64,000 nucleotides of DNA from Epiperipatus broadwayi (taxonomy: Eukaryota; Onychophora; Udeonychophora; Euonychophora; Peripatidae), in contig JAQFVV010006246.1 of assembly GCA_028023455.1 (NCBI GenBank), positions 5,346,363-5,410,362 of the forward strand, given 5' to 3'. Position numbers and translations under genes: made by a program. Below are positions 1-13,171 of the stretch, piece by piece (within the stretch, counting starts at the first letter, position 1; each line of letters opens with the position of its first letter). The notes below the pieces were generated by a model. The model saw only the letters and a program-made list of their open reading frames with translations. It did no database searches and was not told the DNA's origin.

Positions 1-3000
1 ACCTTGAACTTCCAGATAATAAAAACTCATTTACTGATCAATAAATAAAGAGCTGAAAATATTGTCCATGAAACTTTGCTTAAAAATCCAAAGTTTCACT
101 TACACACAAAACCATATTATGGCATGGAGCCAACTAAATTAATTATTATGTCAGAAAGCTCATCTAGATTATTTTGAATCAAAACACTACTGTCAAAGTT
201 TGAAATATAATGTGAAAGAATAAAATCAAAACTAAATCAGCCAAATGTGAAATATGTTATTTTGACATATATTTTCTTGCTGAACAAAATATTGAAAGTT
301 AAAAAAAACAACAACTTAGATATAGGGCATTGTTGTCCAAATTGTTCTTTAATAAAACTAAATTGCACATTAATGCTAAAAGGAACATTAAATAATTGTT
401 CAGCTTATTAATTATTGTGACCTACAAAGATTAATTTTAAATAAAGTCAATTTGAGCTTTTCCAAATATTGAATAATGGAAAAAAAATTCTATAAGAATG
501 TACATACAACATCTACACTTGATTTTTATGTAGATTATCTTAAAGTCGCTCTAAAGAAATACAATATTGATTGTTTTTATTGGTAAAATATGGCTTACAA
601 CAGAATACAATGGAAAATTACAATTAGACAAAATATTGAAATTTTTCAGAAAAAAAGTCTGCTGCAGAAAAAGTTAAAAGACAGACAGTATCACAAAACA
701 AATAAAGGAGAGATGGATTAGCATGCTCAATGTGAATATATTTGTATCTCAAAGATTGGTTTGTATAATTATCCACAATTCATCTCTAATATATTACTAC
801 AGTTATTTTACCTTTCTCTTTTTTCTTTCTTTTAGCATTAAAATGGTCATCTCATTTGTGTGTGGCTGCTAATAATAATGATGATTTTACCTACCTATTC
901 TAAAAATAATATTGCACATTATAAATTATTTTAAAATCTTTGTTTGCTTCATAACTGAAGTGAACTTTAAAAGTGTCTTAAGTATATATTATATAACTTC
1001 AGAAAGTCTAGATCTATGATTTTTTGATTCTTATACTTGTAATTGACAGGTTTGTTTTGGAACTTTGAAATTTATTAAATTTCTTCTTTGGTTTTAAAAA
1101 AAATGAGGAAAAAAATGTGGTCAATTTTAAATGTCATTAACTATTTTTTATGAAAACTATACTAAAAGGTCAAAATAAAGTTATTAGCTTCACATAAGAA
1201 TAGAGATCCTTTATTTTAAATTCAATACCAATTACAAAAAATAATCAAAATAGAAATGAATTCATTTTGTAACAACAAATAAAAAAAAGTTTAAAGTGAA
1301 AATTATTTTCTTTGATTATCATTGCCAATAAACTGACAGCACATCATGAAGAAGGCTAGAAAGAGATCTAGTTCATGCTATTTTGCCATGGTATTTCTCA
1401 GCATATGTGATCCAGATGAAAATACAAAATAGTCCAGAAGATGTGCCTCTCATCTTCTTGAAAACAGCATTTGATACACGGTAGTTTGCTCTCAATATCA
1501 TTAAAATCATTGTGGCCTAGAAATTTCAATGCTCTTTCTTCACTGGCAATTACTTTTCCATAGAAATCTTTGAAAACATATTTCTTTCAAACAATGGTAT
1601 ACCAGTCAGTAAGTTGACAACTTTCTTAAGATAAGAATGGTTAGCATTCTGAAATCATGAAGTCTAAATGAAGAATAGCAGATTTATTTTATTTCTTTTT
1701 ACATAATTCATTCAATAAATTATCTCTTTTTTTTGCAATTGTAACCTTAGATATATAAATTTTCAGCCATTTATATGTCTAAGATTTATTTCTTTTTAAA
1801 AAAGTGAACACAATAATAATAAAGCACTATTAATGAACAACACAAGTTTTATTTTAACATTTCTTTATCAGAAAAAAAAAACAAAATATCAAAAAAAAGC
1901 AAAAAAAAAAAAATTATCTATGTAACACATATTTTGTTTTCTATTTATGTACATCTATTTTATGTATCTAATGTACACTGAATCATAAATTATTTACTAT
2001 TTATCTCAATAATTTCATTGCATTGTTTTAAAGAATTAAGTAAATGTAATGTAGGTAAGTACTCAATTCTATCAGTTCCTGATGAATTTACTGGGATGTA
2101 TAAATTTGACAATATTTGAAGAGTGAAAAAAAAAAAAAAAAAACATTATACAATGCATAAATATTAGATTATGGGTTTTTCTTCTAATATAGTTTTGTCT
2201 CCTTCATCTAACATGATATTTATAATAATAAATGAAAGCAAATATAAATTATTCCACGATTTCAATCATTTTCTATTGTTGTATTTAGTTTACCATATAT
2301 AAGTGTAATATATATATATTGAAAATATATATATTAAAAAATTCAAAAACAATAAATTACAAATATTAATATAATAAGGCATAATAGGGCAAGCAACCTT
2401 CAAAACATTTTGATATTTTATATAGCATTGTGTATTCCCCCTTCCCGTAAATTTCACTCTTAAAATATTTGTGCATATAAAAAAAATATGGAGAAAAATT
2501 ATACTATGATTTTAAAGCAAAAAATAAATAATTCTATAACAGTGTTATCTATAAAAAGTTATAAATTATGGTACTGTATTGAGAATAAACAACAAATCAT
2601 TAAGGAATTGAATATCATGATAAATTATAGTTATTTCCCTTATTTAAACATATTTATCTTCAAAAATCAGTGTACTTTAAATAATGAAGCTTCTTAAATA
2701 ATGGTAAATAAGGTTTTTTATGAATATAATTTGCTAATAATAAACAACAAATTAATATACTAAATCATATTTGTTGCCTCAATTAATTTATTACATAACA
2801 AAACAACAACAAAAAACAATAAATATTTAAAATAACTAAAATTAAACTGAAATTTATCTATTTATTAAATAATGGTTTTTGTAATCAAAATTAACATTAT
2901 AAACAAAATTATAACAACATTTTTAACAAGCTGTGCAAAGCAAAACAAACAATGTGGTGCTAATTAAACACAAAAAAGTTATTAACAACATCAATTTTAA

Positions 3001-4322
3001 TACAGCATACATAAATAAATATGTAATTTTAAATTGATGCATTCAAAATACAACATTAGAACAATTCACATTCAATAAGTTCCAGAAAAAAAGAATGTGA
3101 TAATTTTGATAAATGGTGTACTATTTCCAAAAAAATAATGTTAATAATATTTAATTAGTGATAATTGCTTAATAAAACTAATTAATCATTTTTATATTCA
3201 TCTCACTAATGGTTGAGACAACTAATAAAAAAAAAAACTCTATATAATATAGATTTTTAACATAACACAAAAATAGAATAATGTTGTAAAAAAGAAAGCG
3301 TAGTAATAAATAAATAAATGAGCAATCGTGTGACTGCACACTGATTGTGCAAAATAATGATTAACAGATTCATGACAAAACTCATCATACAGATAATTTA
3401 TAAATTCAAATTTTTTATTTAATTTTTTTTTTTCAAGCTGAGAATAGTTAAAGTATTGAAATATATACAGTATAATATATGTCTACATTTTTCTCAATCA
3501 TTTTTTTAGTACAATGTTGTTAGAATTATTTTGTTGTTTAATTAATTTTGAATTATATATAAATATATTTATTAGTAATGCTAATTATAGAATATTATAA
3601 AACAATTCTACTCTTCTTTTATGATTCTCAAATACATAGAAAATTATGTGTATTTTAAAAATATTTCCATTCTACAATTACTTGACTGCAAAGGTGTGAA
3701 ATTCTATAGAAAGAATGACATGAAAAATAAGAATCTCCTACAAAATATATATATCACAGATATTATAAATGGGTTCAATTCTCCAAAATTATTTAGTGTG
3801 AATAAAGATTAAGGTTTTAAAAGTTTAGACCAGAAAAAATCAAATCTTAAGACAAATATATCTAAATCATTTTAGGTTTGTGAATGAGATTTCTAATTTG
3901 TGGCATTTGAAGATGGTCTTGAATTTTTTTTTTTTTTTTTCTAGTAAATAAATGTTTAACAGATTTGTAATAACTAGTCACATTATAACAAATGAAAAAA
4001 AAATTGAAAGATATTAAATACCAACTAAATTAAATATTAACTTTAACAGGTTGACATTTTCATAATTCTCCCTAATGACAATTTTTATAAGCATTTAACA
4101 TTTGATTTTAGTAAACAAACTGTAATTTTATATTAGAATTTAATAAAATGGATACTATTTGCTAAAAACATAAGTTTATAAACAAAACTACATCCTTAAA
4201 ATTCATATTTGAACTTTGCAAATATATTTAAAAATTATAAAGTGAAGTACATAGTAAGAACAATTACTTTTTTTTCTTTTTGAAGTAATTATAGCAATAT
4301 TGCTGAAAAAAATAAAAGTAAT
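1..4322. other. Left part of GTPBP1 intron 4, AT-rich, no gene seen
   Basis: This stretch is very AT-rich with many A and T homopolymers and short AT palindromes (for example around 2308-2335). No exon continuing the GTPBP1 G domain is visible: I looked on the minus strand for the DLAGH (G3) region that should follow exon 4 and did not find it, so the next exon probably lies left of the window. The only coding-like patch is the one listed at 1340-1612. Confidence 0.6.
1340..1612 (-). pseudogene. Coding-like fragment of unknown identity
   Basis: On the minus strand one frame reads about 60 codons with protein-like composition, including FYGKVIASEERALKFLGHND and later CIKCC and DERHIFWT. It is preceded in the same frame by a TGA and ends at a TGA. 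Base composition is richer in G+C than the flanking intron. I do not recognise a family. A stop-free run of this length is not rare enough in 4 kb to be convincing alone; it may be a decayed repeat or chance. Confidence 0.2.
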
Positions 4323-4330
4323 AAAATTTT

Positions 4331-5429
4331 GGTAGTCTTCTCTTAGCGTGTTGAAACCGCGAGAGGGTGTACTTTCTATGCAAACGCACAAAAATATAAC
4401 ATTACCGGGCCTTTTTTTTTTATTTTCAATTTTAACATTATTTTTTAAAATGGAATAATTACTTTTTAAATTATATTAGACATTTTAGCACCTTGTGACA
4501 ATTTGCAAACTATTTTTAAACAATTTACGAAACATTATTTTGTAAAAAAAATATTTCCGAAATACAATATTTTAAATTATATTCCACAAATCCATGTGTA
4601 GTGCTGGAATGTGCATGGGGGGAGGGGAGGACCGATGGTTTTGCCGATCTGAAGGATCAGCCAAAAGATGCAGTACTCAATTTATAAACTGACATTATTT
4701 TCTAAAATACAATAATTACATTTGTAAATTACATTAGACATGTCAGCATGTTGCACTGGAATGTGCAGGGGGAGGGTGATGGTTTTGCCGGTTCGAAGAA
4801 TTGGTCAAAAAAGGCAGTACTCTGAATCAAACCAAGATTATGATTTGCAAAACAATGTGCAACCTCGGACATTTTATTTGTCTCGTATCTGCTCTTAATC
4901 TGACCAAAAGATGCAATACTGTGATCAAACCAAGCTTATGATTTTCAAAACAATGTGCAACCTCAGCGATTTCATTTGACGCATAGCTGTTCTCACACAA
5001 ACATCTTTTCACGTGACTTGTGTAAAATGGTGCTTGGCCTGATCCTTTTGCAATTGTTTTCACATTCTGTGATATGTAGGGAAGTGTGGGGACATGCGTA
5101 CAATTATTAGTATGTACAAGAACGTCAGTTAGGATGTAAGATCACTATTACAAAGGCATAATTGGATTCCAAACACCCTCACACTATACAGTAGCGATCT
5201 GTTAAGTGTGCACATTTGCATAGTGTCATGAAACACATCATCAGGCCATAATGTTGGCGTGCAATGCCATCTAAGCCTGCTAATGGCTAATATGAATAGA
5301 ACTGTTCTATAGGCTATAATTTTCTAGGCAAAAGCACAGAACTATTGGGCCAGGTAAACGGCATATTTCTGTGTGTTTATATAGAAAGTACACCTTCTAG
5401 TGGTTTCAACACGCTAAGAGAAGACTATC
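4331..5429. mobile_element. Long-TIR DNA transposon, copy 1 (non-autonomous)
   Basis: The ends are inverted repeats of about 80 bp: the left begins GGTAGTCTTCTCTTAGCGTG (4331) and the reverse complement of the right end begins GATAGTCTTCTCTTAGCGTG (5429). The element is flanked by a perfect 8-bp target duplication AAAATTTT (4323-4330 and 5430-5437). Length is 1099 bp. The interior has degenerate direct repeats (a GGTTTTGCCG-containing G-rich motif near 4630 and 4780; a motif around CAAACCAAG...AATGTGCAACCTC near 4830 and 4930). No transposase is recognisable; a 78-codon minus frame (4827-5063) has no known motif. It shares subterminal sequence with the elements at 19855-21581 and 33515-34684. 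An 8-bp duplication plus long TIRs starting with G would suit MULE- or Merlin-like elements, but the superfamily is not proven. Confidence 0.85.
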
Positions 5430-5956
5430 AAAATTTTTGTTGATTGAACTTTATTTGTAAAAACCAAATGAATTAATGTTAAGTCATCACAAATCTATGA
5501 GATTTTCTTCTAAAATTTATAAAATTGATTTATAATTATTAAGATATCACAAAAGTTATGTACTACTATATTTAGCAAGCCATTACTTATAATTTCCTTT
5601 CTACCACTTCAACATATTTCTTAACTTTTTATTTAAAAAAATATATTTGACTAAAATCAAAGTGTAATCATGGATACATTTGTTTTTAAATAATTATTAT
5701 ACAAATATTTTATAAAAATAATCATAAACATTTAAATAAGCTACAAAAAATATACAATTTTTTGCTCATTGCTAGCTATAATAAATGAGGCATTTATAAT
5801 TAATCTCACAAAAAACTAACAATCAGCCATGTGATGGGAAAGGTTCAGATCTTTGTAGTTTCTTTTGGCAGTAGATTTCTGAACATTTCAGATTTTTTTG
5901 TAACTAATAAATTAATATATTTTCATTCCAGTTTCTGTTGTCAAAATGAAATGCAA

Positions 5957-7903
5957 AGGAAGTAGTAAGATGTGAAATACATGTTAGTGCAAAACTAGAG
6001 ACACAAAAATTATTAAGAAAAACAATATTTACAGTTGATATTCCTAATTTTCAGAAACATTCTAATGAATTTAAATTAGAACTTACAAATAGGTTTTAAG
6101 TATTAGTAGATTTTGAACATGATTCACATTTGAATGAAATTAATATGAAAACAACTGATATACTTTTAAAAACTGCAACAAAAATAGCTGGTTGAAAAAA
6201 GCAGCACTTGACCAATAACATTTTTACTGAGACTAGCGAATTTATGAAGAAAAAAAAAATATGAAAATACACAAAAATGATGTGTTAAAAAGGATTGAAT
6301 ATGTCGAATTTTGTAAAATGATGCAGAAAAGAGTTGAAAATGATATAAGAGTGTATAACTGTGAACTAGGAAGGAAAGCAGTAGAAGAGAATGAAAGTCT
6401 CAAGAGTGTAAAACAACATTTTGGTATTGGTAGGAAATTTATATTTGCAATAAGAAAAACAGCTGGAATTATTACTAAAAAGAGAGATGACATCATGAAA
6501 TGGATAGAAGACCTTTATCAACAATTATATAGTAATAAAGAACAAATACCTGCTATATCTATTACATCTTCTGAATTGCCCAGAATTTTAAATGAAGAAG
6601 TGAGACATACAATTAAATATATGAAGAAAGGAAAGGCTCCAGGTAATGGTAGAATTATAATTGATATATTAAAAGCAGGTGAAAAAATAGAAAATTTTTT
6701 AACAATGTTATATACCAAATGTCTAAATGATAAAGATGTATCAGATGATTGGAAGAATGTAGTATAAAGGTGATAAAGAAGATATTAGAAATTACAGACC
6801 TATCAGTCTTTTATCAGTTTTATACAAAATTTTTACTAAAATAATTACAACTCGTCTACAGAGAACACTGGACTTCCACCAACCAAGAAAACAATCTGGA
6901 TTTAAAAGTGGTTTTAGTACAGGATATCTTATCCAGGGATTGAGAGAAGTTATAGAAAGGACAAATGAATATGAGTTGCCATTATGTTTTCGATTTCTAG
7001 ATTATGAAAAGGCATTTGAATCTAAACTTTTCTTCAGTGATTAAAGCATTGGATCATCAAGGTATAGATCCAAGATATTGTCATGTTTTAAAGAATATTT
7101 ATAAAAATGCAACAGCAACAATTAGATTAGATAATGATACTGGAAAAGTCAACATTGAGAAAAGTGTAAGACAGGGTGACTCCATATCCCCAAAACTTTT
7201 TACAGCAGTGCTGCAAGAAGTATTTTGTGGATTAAAATGAAAAGCTAAAGGAGTGAAAGTAAATGATTATTTCAGTCATTTAGATTTTTCAGATGATGTA
7301 GTTGTTTTGCTAATAATGCTTTAGATCTACAGGAAATGTTGCAGTAGTTATCAGATGAAAGTAGGACTTGTTTATGATGAGTTAGAAGAAGTTAACAGTT
7401 ACAAACGCCTTGGTCAGATTATTAATACAGATGGAAACATAATGGATGAAATTAATCATAGAATTAAACTTGGTTGGAGTGCTTTTAGTAGAAATAACTT
7501 GATACTAAAAGGAAATATGCCTATGTGTTTGTAAAGAGATTTTTAATAAATGTGTTTTACCTGTTCTTACTTATGGATCTGAGACTTGGATACTTAATAG
7601 AAGAGCAATACAGATTTCAGACCACTAAAAGAAGTATGGAGAGATGTATACTGGGAGTAACAAGAAGAGATCGAGAACCCAATATATCGGTAAGAGAACA
7701 ATAAGGTGCAACTGATTTCATTGAAAAGATTAAAGTGGAGTTGGGCTGGACATATTGCTAGAAGAGATGATAGTAGATGGACAATTGAAATCTTAAACTG
7801 GATTTTAAGAGATTGTAGAAGACCCAGGAAGAGACAACATGTGAGATGGATCGATGAAATAAGAAAGTGTGCAGGGGTGATGTGGAGAAGAGAAGTTAAA
7901 TAT
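5957..7903 (+). mobile_element. RTE-clade non-LTR retrotransposon, copy A, truncated at both ends
   Basis: The sequence matches, region by region, the more complete copy at 30467-34760 (opposite strand). It starts inside the endonuclease/RT linker (AAGATGTGAAATACATGTTA) and runs through the RT. Frames carry SELPRILNEEVRHTIKYMKK and KAPGN (RT domain entry; 6261-6767), PISLLSVLYKIFTKI and FHQPRKQSGFKSGF in shifted frames, RQGDSISPKLF (7160s), an active site reading FSDD near 7290, and the C-terminal WSWAGHIARRDD motif (7706-7939). At least four frame breaks and stops disable it. It lacks the 5' endonuclease region and the last 65 or so bases with the TGATGATG tail, so it is also cut at the 3' end. 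Confidence 0.85.
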
Positions 7904-7930
7904 CTTACTTTTCCATACTTATTAAACCTA

Positions 7931-8898
7931 TTATTTTGAAATTTCCTTGTGAGTATATGACATTTTTAGTTATTAAAATGATTTTAAAGTTTTAAAATAC
8001 AAGTTCAATTAATATTTACGTCTTGAATATTTTTACTCGATTTTTACACTGAATAAATCACCACACTACAATCTGTTTGATGTTTTGGTAATTGCTTGCA
8101 CACATATTAATTTTAATAAATTTATTTTTGAACTGAATAGATCTTTTAATATATTTAAAGGATAGTTTGATTAGTTTTCTCTCCAGTAATTTAAGAGATC
8201 TTCGAATTATTGTTTGCACGTAAACAAAACGCAAATTTATCTTTTTAAAATAACACATTTGCTAAATAAAAGATCTATAAACCGAAATGTCTTTAAAAAT
8301 TGCAGCAAATATTATTTGAAAGTATAAAAAAACAATCACTTTTCAAAATAATGAATTTCAGAACTGCCAAACCGATTGTTTTGAAAGATTGCAGTAAAAC
8401 AGAAGTCATTATTTTGAAATTTCCTTGTGAGTATATGACATTTTTAGTTATTAAAATGATTTTAAAGTTTTAAAATACAAGTTCAATTAATATTTACATC
8501 TTGAATATTTTTACTCGATTTTTTACACTGAATAAATCACCACACACTACAATCTGTTTGATGTTTTGGTAATTGCTTGCACACCTATTAATTTTAATAA
8601 ATTTATTTTTGAACTGAATAGATCTTTCAATATATTTAAAGGATAGTTTGATTTGTTTTCTCTCCAGTAATTTAAGAGATCTTCGAATTATTGTTTGCAC
8701 GTAAACAAAATGCAAATTTATCTTTTTAAAATAACATGTTTGCTAAATAAAAGATCTATAAACCGAAATGTAATTTGTATTACTTTAAAAATTGCTGCAA
8801 ATATTATTTGAAAGTATAAAAAAACAATCACTTTTCAAAATAAAAGTTCAGAACTGCCAGACTGATTGTTTTGAAAGATTGCAGTAAAAAGGAAGTCG
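7931..8898. repeat. Tandem duplication, 478-bp unit, two copies
   Basis: The sequence beginning TTATTTTGAAATTTCC at 7931 recurs at 8409 and stays aligned to the shared AAGATTGCAGTAAAA near the ends of both copies (about 8399 and 8890). The second unit has a few substitutions and a 12-base insertion (TAATTTGTATTA near 8772). The 66- and 73-codon minus-strand frames here are the same non-coding sequence read twice and lack family features. The duplication begins just past the truncated end of RTE copy A. Confidence 0.9.
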
Positions 8899-9064
8899 TA
8901 AAACTTACCTTTTTAAAAAATGAAAAAACATTTTTAGAGGAAAAAAAGACATTAATTTTTAAAAGAAAATAATTTAAACTCAATGTAAGAATATTAAATT
9001 TTAAAGCAGATTTAAATAGTTATGGTTTTCTATATTATTCACACCTTCACATTACACACTATGT

Positions 9065-9508
9065 TTGTTTTAAGAACGTGGATATAAACCCGAACTAGCA
9101 AGCGAGTGTAAATATCGCTTCTAAACGGTGCCGTTTTTCCGCGCATAGCGTGGAAACAGCGCCATCTAGTGGGCTAGATTGCTGGGTAGTTGCTGTTTAG
9201 CAGACGATGTAAGCTGGATCGGTTTACCTATGGCTAACAGCGCCACCTAGGGGGAAGTAGTGCTGGCTGCTACTTGGCATAATGTTCCTATGCGTACGCA
9301 TGGTGACAGCACCATCTAGCGGCTGGAACTTGCATTGTCTGCTTTTGGCCACTTGGCATACTGTTCCTGTGCGTACGCATAGTGAACAGCGCCATCTAGC
9401 GGCTGAAACTTGCGCCGTCTGCTTTTGGGCCCCTACTCTGAATATTTCTGCAATTTTTGCAGAAATGACGTCTCTAGCAGTGGCAGGACAGTAATTCCAC
9501 CAGTACCT
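9065..9508. repeat. GC-rich repeat array with GCGCCATCTAG motifs
   Basis: This is a sharp GC-rich island in AT-rich intron. Two near-identical 79-bp units lie at 9273-9351 and 9352-9430 (each starting CTTGGCAT and containing the palindrome TGCGTACGCA). The motif CAGCGCCATCTAG or a close variant occurs four times (about 9165, 9235, 9306, 9387). Read on the minus strand, the first occurrence continues as GATGGCGCTGTTTCCACGC, the subterminal block of the long-TIR elements, so this may be an expanded end of such an element. A short hairpin (TTTCTGCAA / TTGCAGAAA) sits near 9449-9470. The right end reads CCAGTACC; no matching left end or target duplication was found. Confidence 0.6.
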
Positions 9509-9699
9509 TTTTTTTTTGGTTCATTTCTTATTTTAAAATTAATATCTATAATAATATAATTTTTTTGCTTAGATTACCATCAGTGAATGTGCTGGATAAA
9601 AAAAGAAGAAAAATGTTAACTCAGTTATTAACACATCATTAAACATTACCAAGTTATTAAAAGTAAATTGTTAAAATTTCATAAAAACCCATAACTTAC

Positions 9700-9952
9700 T
9701 TTAGATGAAGCCTCGCAGATTTTAACCCAATCTAAATTACCACCATGTGAGTCAGGTTTATTGACAACAATTCCCTGGCTATCAAAACCTAGAATATCAT
9801 TTCCAACACTACTTGTTCGACCTGACTCCATTTCATGTTTGTGCCTAAAGAGTTTCATTCTAGCCATACCACGGCCATTGTCCAATTCTCCATGTGTTAA
9901 AACACCAAGCAAAGTACTCTTCCCTGCATCAACATTTCCAACAACTGCAACT
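9700..9952 (-). CDS. GTPBP1: GTPBP1 coding exon 4: start of the GTPase domain
   Basis: Acceptor TTTTTTAG precedes base 9952 and donor GTAAGT follows base 9700. The exon is 253 nt, entered in phase 2 and left in phase 0. It encodes residues 137-221 of the predicted protein: an Arg across the junction, then [20 protein letters not shown], whose G1 P-loop GNVDAGKS falls at residues 142-149. GELDNGRG and FRHKHE follow, then [10 protein letters not shown] with the probable switch I (G2) threonine at 183, and [13 protein letters not shown]1 and GTPBP2 are EF1A-like translational GTPases. The wording [19 protein letters not shown] and NKPDSHGG fits GTPBP1 rather than GTPBP2. The G3 (DLAGH) and later motifs must be in exons outside the window. 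No frameshift or stop interrupts the exon. Confidence 0.96.
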
Positions 9953-12900
9953 CTAAAAAATATAAAATGAGTAAATATTATTATTATAAAATTTCAATTC
10001 TTAACATTAATAAAAATAATTAGTGATATAAAATGTATTTGTAAAATGTTCTATATATTCATTAATAATTGTGTTAAATACAACAATTCAAAAAATTAAT
10101 TACATTGCCTTTACTATCACTTTAACCAATTCATCTTGTAATATTTCCAGAAACTCTGAGGGATGACTTAAATAATTTCCATTTTATAAATACTCTTAAC
10201 TTCATTTTTTAATCTATAAAATAAGTCTTAAAATAGAATACTGTAATTAATCAAGTGATATTTGACTTTATATGTGTGTGTGCTTATATTTCAGATTCAT
10301 CTGTGTATACATTTGCTCAGTGTTAACAATTATATTGCACTAATATTTCAAGGGGATCACCAACCAGTATAGATCATTCAAGCATGTTGCAGAAACATGT
10401 TAATAATGAACAAACATATACACCGATAAATCTAAAATGTAAGTTTGTATATTTTACCCTGAAAATATTAGCTTTAACATATATATATATATCATAAGAA
10501 TAGCTTGGTGAGCTAATTAAAAATAAAATTTTCAAATTCAAAAGACTTTCTTTTTAATATTTTATTCAGTTAAAAAATGAGTAAATTAAATTAGCAACTA
10601 AGAAGTTATATCAGCTTCATCATATGGAATGCACACACATATATAAACAAATACATATATCCTAAAATATAAAACATATCAAATATTAATATAATTTAAA
10701 TACCTAAGAGCATACACCCAATACTAATATATTACAAATGCATATATAAATTTTAATCCAGTAATTTTTAAAAACATATAGTTTCAAGGCTTTTATCAAG
10801 AAATAGTGTGTATGCAGGTTTTAAATTAAAATTTTAATTCCATGTTTAACAAATTAGCTTGGTTTGAATAGCTAAAACTTTAAAGCCCATTCTTTTCAAT
10901 AATTTACAACTTTTTGACAGAAAAATTACATCAGCTAATTAACTTTTGGCTAATGTTTCTTTTAAATTATATATTTATGTGAAAATAATTTAAAATAAAA
11001 ATACTAAAATTATTAAAAGTTTTTTTATTTTTTTTATGTAGACTTTTAATGATATAAATTGTCATATAATTTTCTACTAAGAAAGTTAGTTTCCTAAAAT
11101 TTTGATGATCTAATCTTCTGAAAAAAATTGGTTTTTCCTCTAACAACATCATATGAACCCAACCAAGGAATTAGTTTTCTGTAACTAAACACTCTTACTT
11201 ATAAATCAAAATCTATAAGTATTTACTTCATTTGCAAGAATAAAGAATTCATTGGTGAATGCTCTTCTATTCTGGCATATTTTCTTACCTTTTTATTCCA
11301 TATATAACTATTGTTAAATTAACAGAATTATAATTACTTACAACTCAGAAAGGCAAAATTCATTTGACAAACTTTATTACTATAAAATAAAAAATTTCTT
11401 AGCATTTTATATTTTATTCTTTAATATCTTTAATTAAAATTAAATTATTGGCAATCATTTAAAGTATAGTACAATGAAAGTAAGCAATTAACTATTAAAT
11501 CAATAAGTAATAATTCAAAACTTTTTTTAGTTCAATAAATTTTTCCAAGAACTTCAATAATTTTCTAAATAGCTATTTGAAATTTGCAAAATTTTATTTA
11601 TTTAATTGACCAACAGTTTGTAATAGAAAAAAAAAGTTGTTAAAAACTTATTGAATTATTAGAAAATACACTCCCATTTGCAGATTTTATTTTATAAACT
11701 GTTGAAAAAAAAAAAACTACATGTAACTGCTCACACATTTATTTACTTATTTTTTATATTTGTTAATTGTTGTTTTTTTCTATTTGTTTGAGTTATCATT
11801 ATTAATTCTTAAAAACTACAAATCAGAGAAATAATTTTATATCATAATGATTCTGTCTGCATTAAAGTTTTTTTTTTCATAGTCAAAATGTTTACCAGAT
11901 CTCTACAATAAATTCCTATCAAGAATTTCAATTTAACCAGAGAAAATAAATTCAAACGTTCCCATGCCCATTATTTATGATAATATCTCTGCATGGAACT
12001 GCTAACCAATTTACTATCCATCTTCACCAAAAACTTTATTATAGTGTCTTGCTGATATCAATAATTGTAAAATAAATAAATATGCATGTTTTGCTCCCTC
12101 TAATTTTTCTAAAAAAAAAAAAACAACTTTGCAGAAAAATAAGAAGTATTTACAGAAAATGAAAAATGGGTAAAATTAGGTACATATTTTAATATTTTTT
12201 TAATATTGATACTTCATATTTTATTTGGATAGTTAATGGAAATTTTGATAGAATAATAGTTTAAAAAAATATATTTTCAAATATGTGTACATGTAACTAT
12301 AGATTACTAAAAATTCTAGCAAACTTACCAACTAAATAAATGGTTTCTCAGAGGCATTATTATTATCAATAAAATATGATATATGTGATGCTAATTAAAC
12401 GTGAAAGTGAAAATTATATTCACATTACAATGCCTGAAGATCTTGGTTACCAAAATTTTAGATAATATGGATTAAATAATTAGCTAATGAATTTTCATCT
12501 TTGCTTGCCTTATCAGAAAATGGTTCATGAATTTATAAATTTGATTTTCAATGGTTCTGTGATAAGAAATCCACATTTTAATATAATAGTGCTTGCTTTA
12601 GAAGGGAATACCTCTGAATATGCTGAGGAACCCATAGCTTTAAGCATATTTTAGTATATATGCTCATGGTAGGATAAAGCTCCTTAGATTAACTAAATGT
12701 TTATGCTTGTTAGATCATATTGTTTTGATAATGAATGAAACTATCTTTAAAATCCCATACTCAGAAAGTGGGAAATGATTTTATTTTCTTGATATACTTG
12801 CATTCATATATTTAAGTGCATAATTAGTTAATATACACCCTTTTATTCTAGAATCATATATTAGCCTTCATTTATAAATTTATTAAACAGACGTATTTGG

Positions 12901-13169
12901 AAATTTGTACACATGCATAGTAATACTTAAATATGCATACACATCTTAGTAGTTCTAATTTTAGAATTTGCGTAAATTTAAAAGATCTAAATATAAGAAT
13001 ATGTTTATTTTATACAGTAATATTAAAAAGATATTTTACTATTATATTCTTTCTTTAGCTTAACCACAATATTTTAATTTCATATTTTTTTATTATAGTC
13101 TGTCAATAAATAATTTTTTTTTTTTTAAGATTGACTATTTATTTTCTTTATGTATTTCTCAAATTCAAT
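9953..13169. other. GTPBP1 intron 3, 3' part, nothing recognised
   Basis: Apart from the splice acceptor tract next to exon 4, this stretch is AT-rich with homopolymer runs and short TA repeats (for example 10482-10492). I see no coding motif, inverted repeat or interspersed element. Confidence 0.6.
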
Positions 13170-13171
13170 TA

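Noticed and set aside
6242-6496. 84-codon minus frame overlapping RTE copy A
   Set aside because: Shadow of the RT frame on the plus strand.
8058-8715. Two similar minus-strand frames suggesting a duplicated small gene
   Set aside because: They are the two halves of the 478-bp tandem duplication; the similarity follows from the DNA repeat, not from selection on a protein.
1-9699. GTPBP1 exon 5 within the window
   Set aside because: No minus-strand sequence encoding the expected ITFIDLAGHEKYL-type G3 region flanked by splice sites was found left of exon 4.
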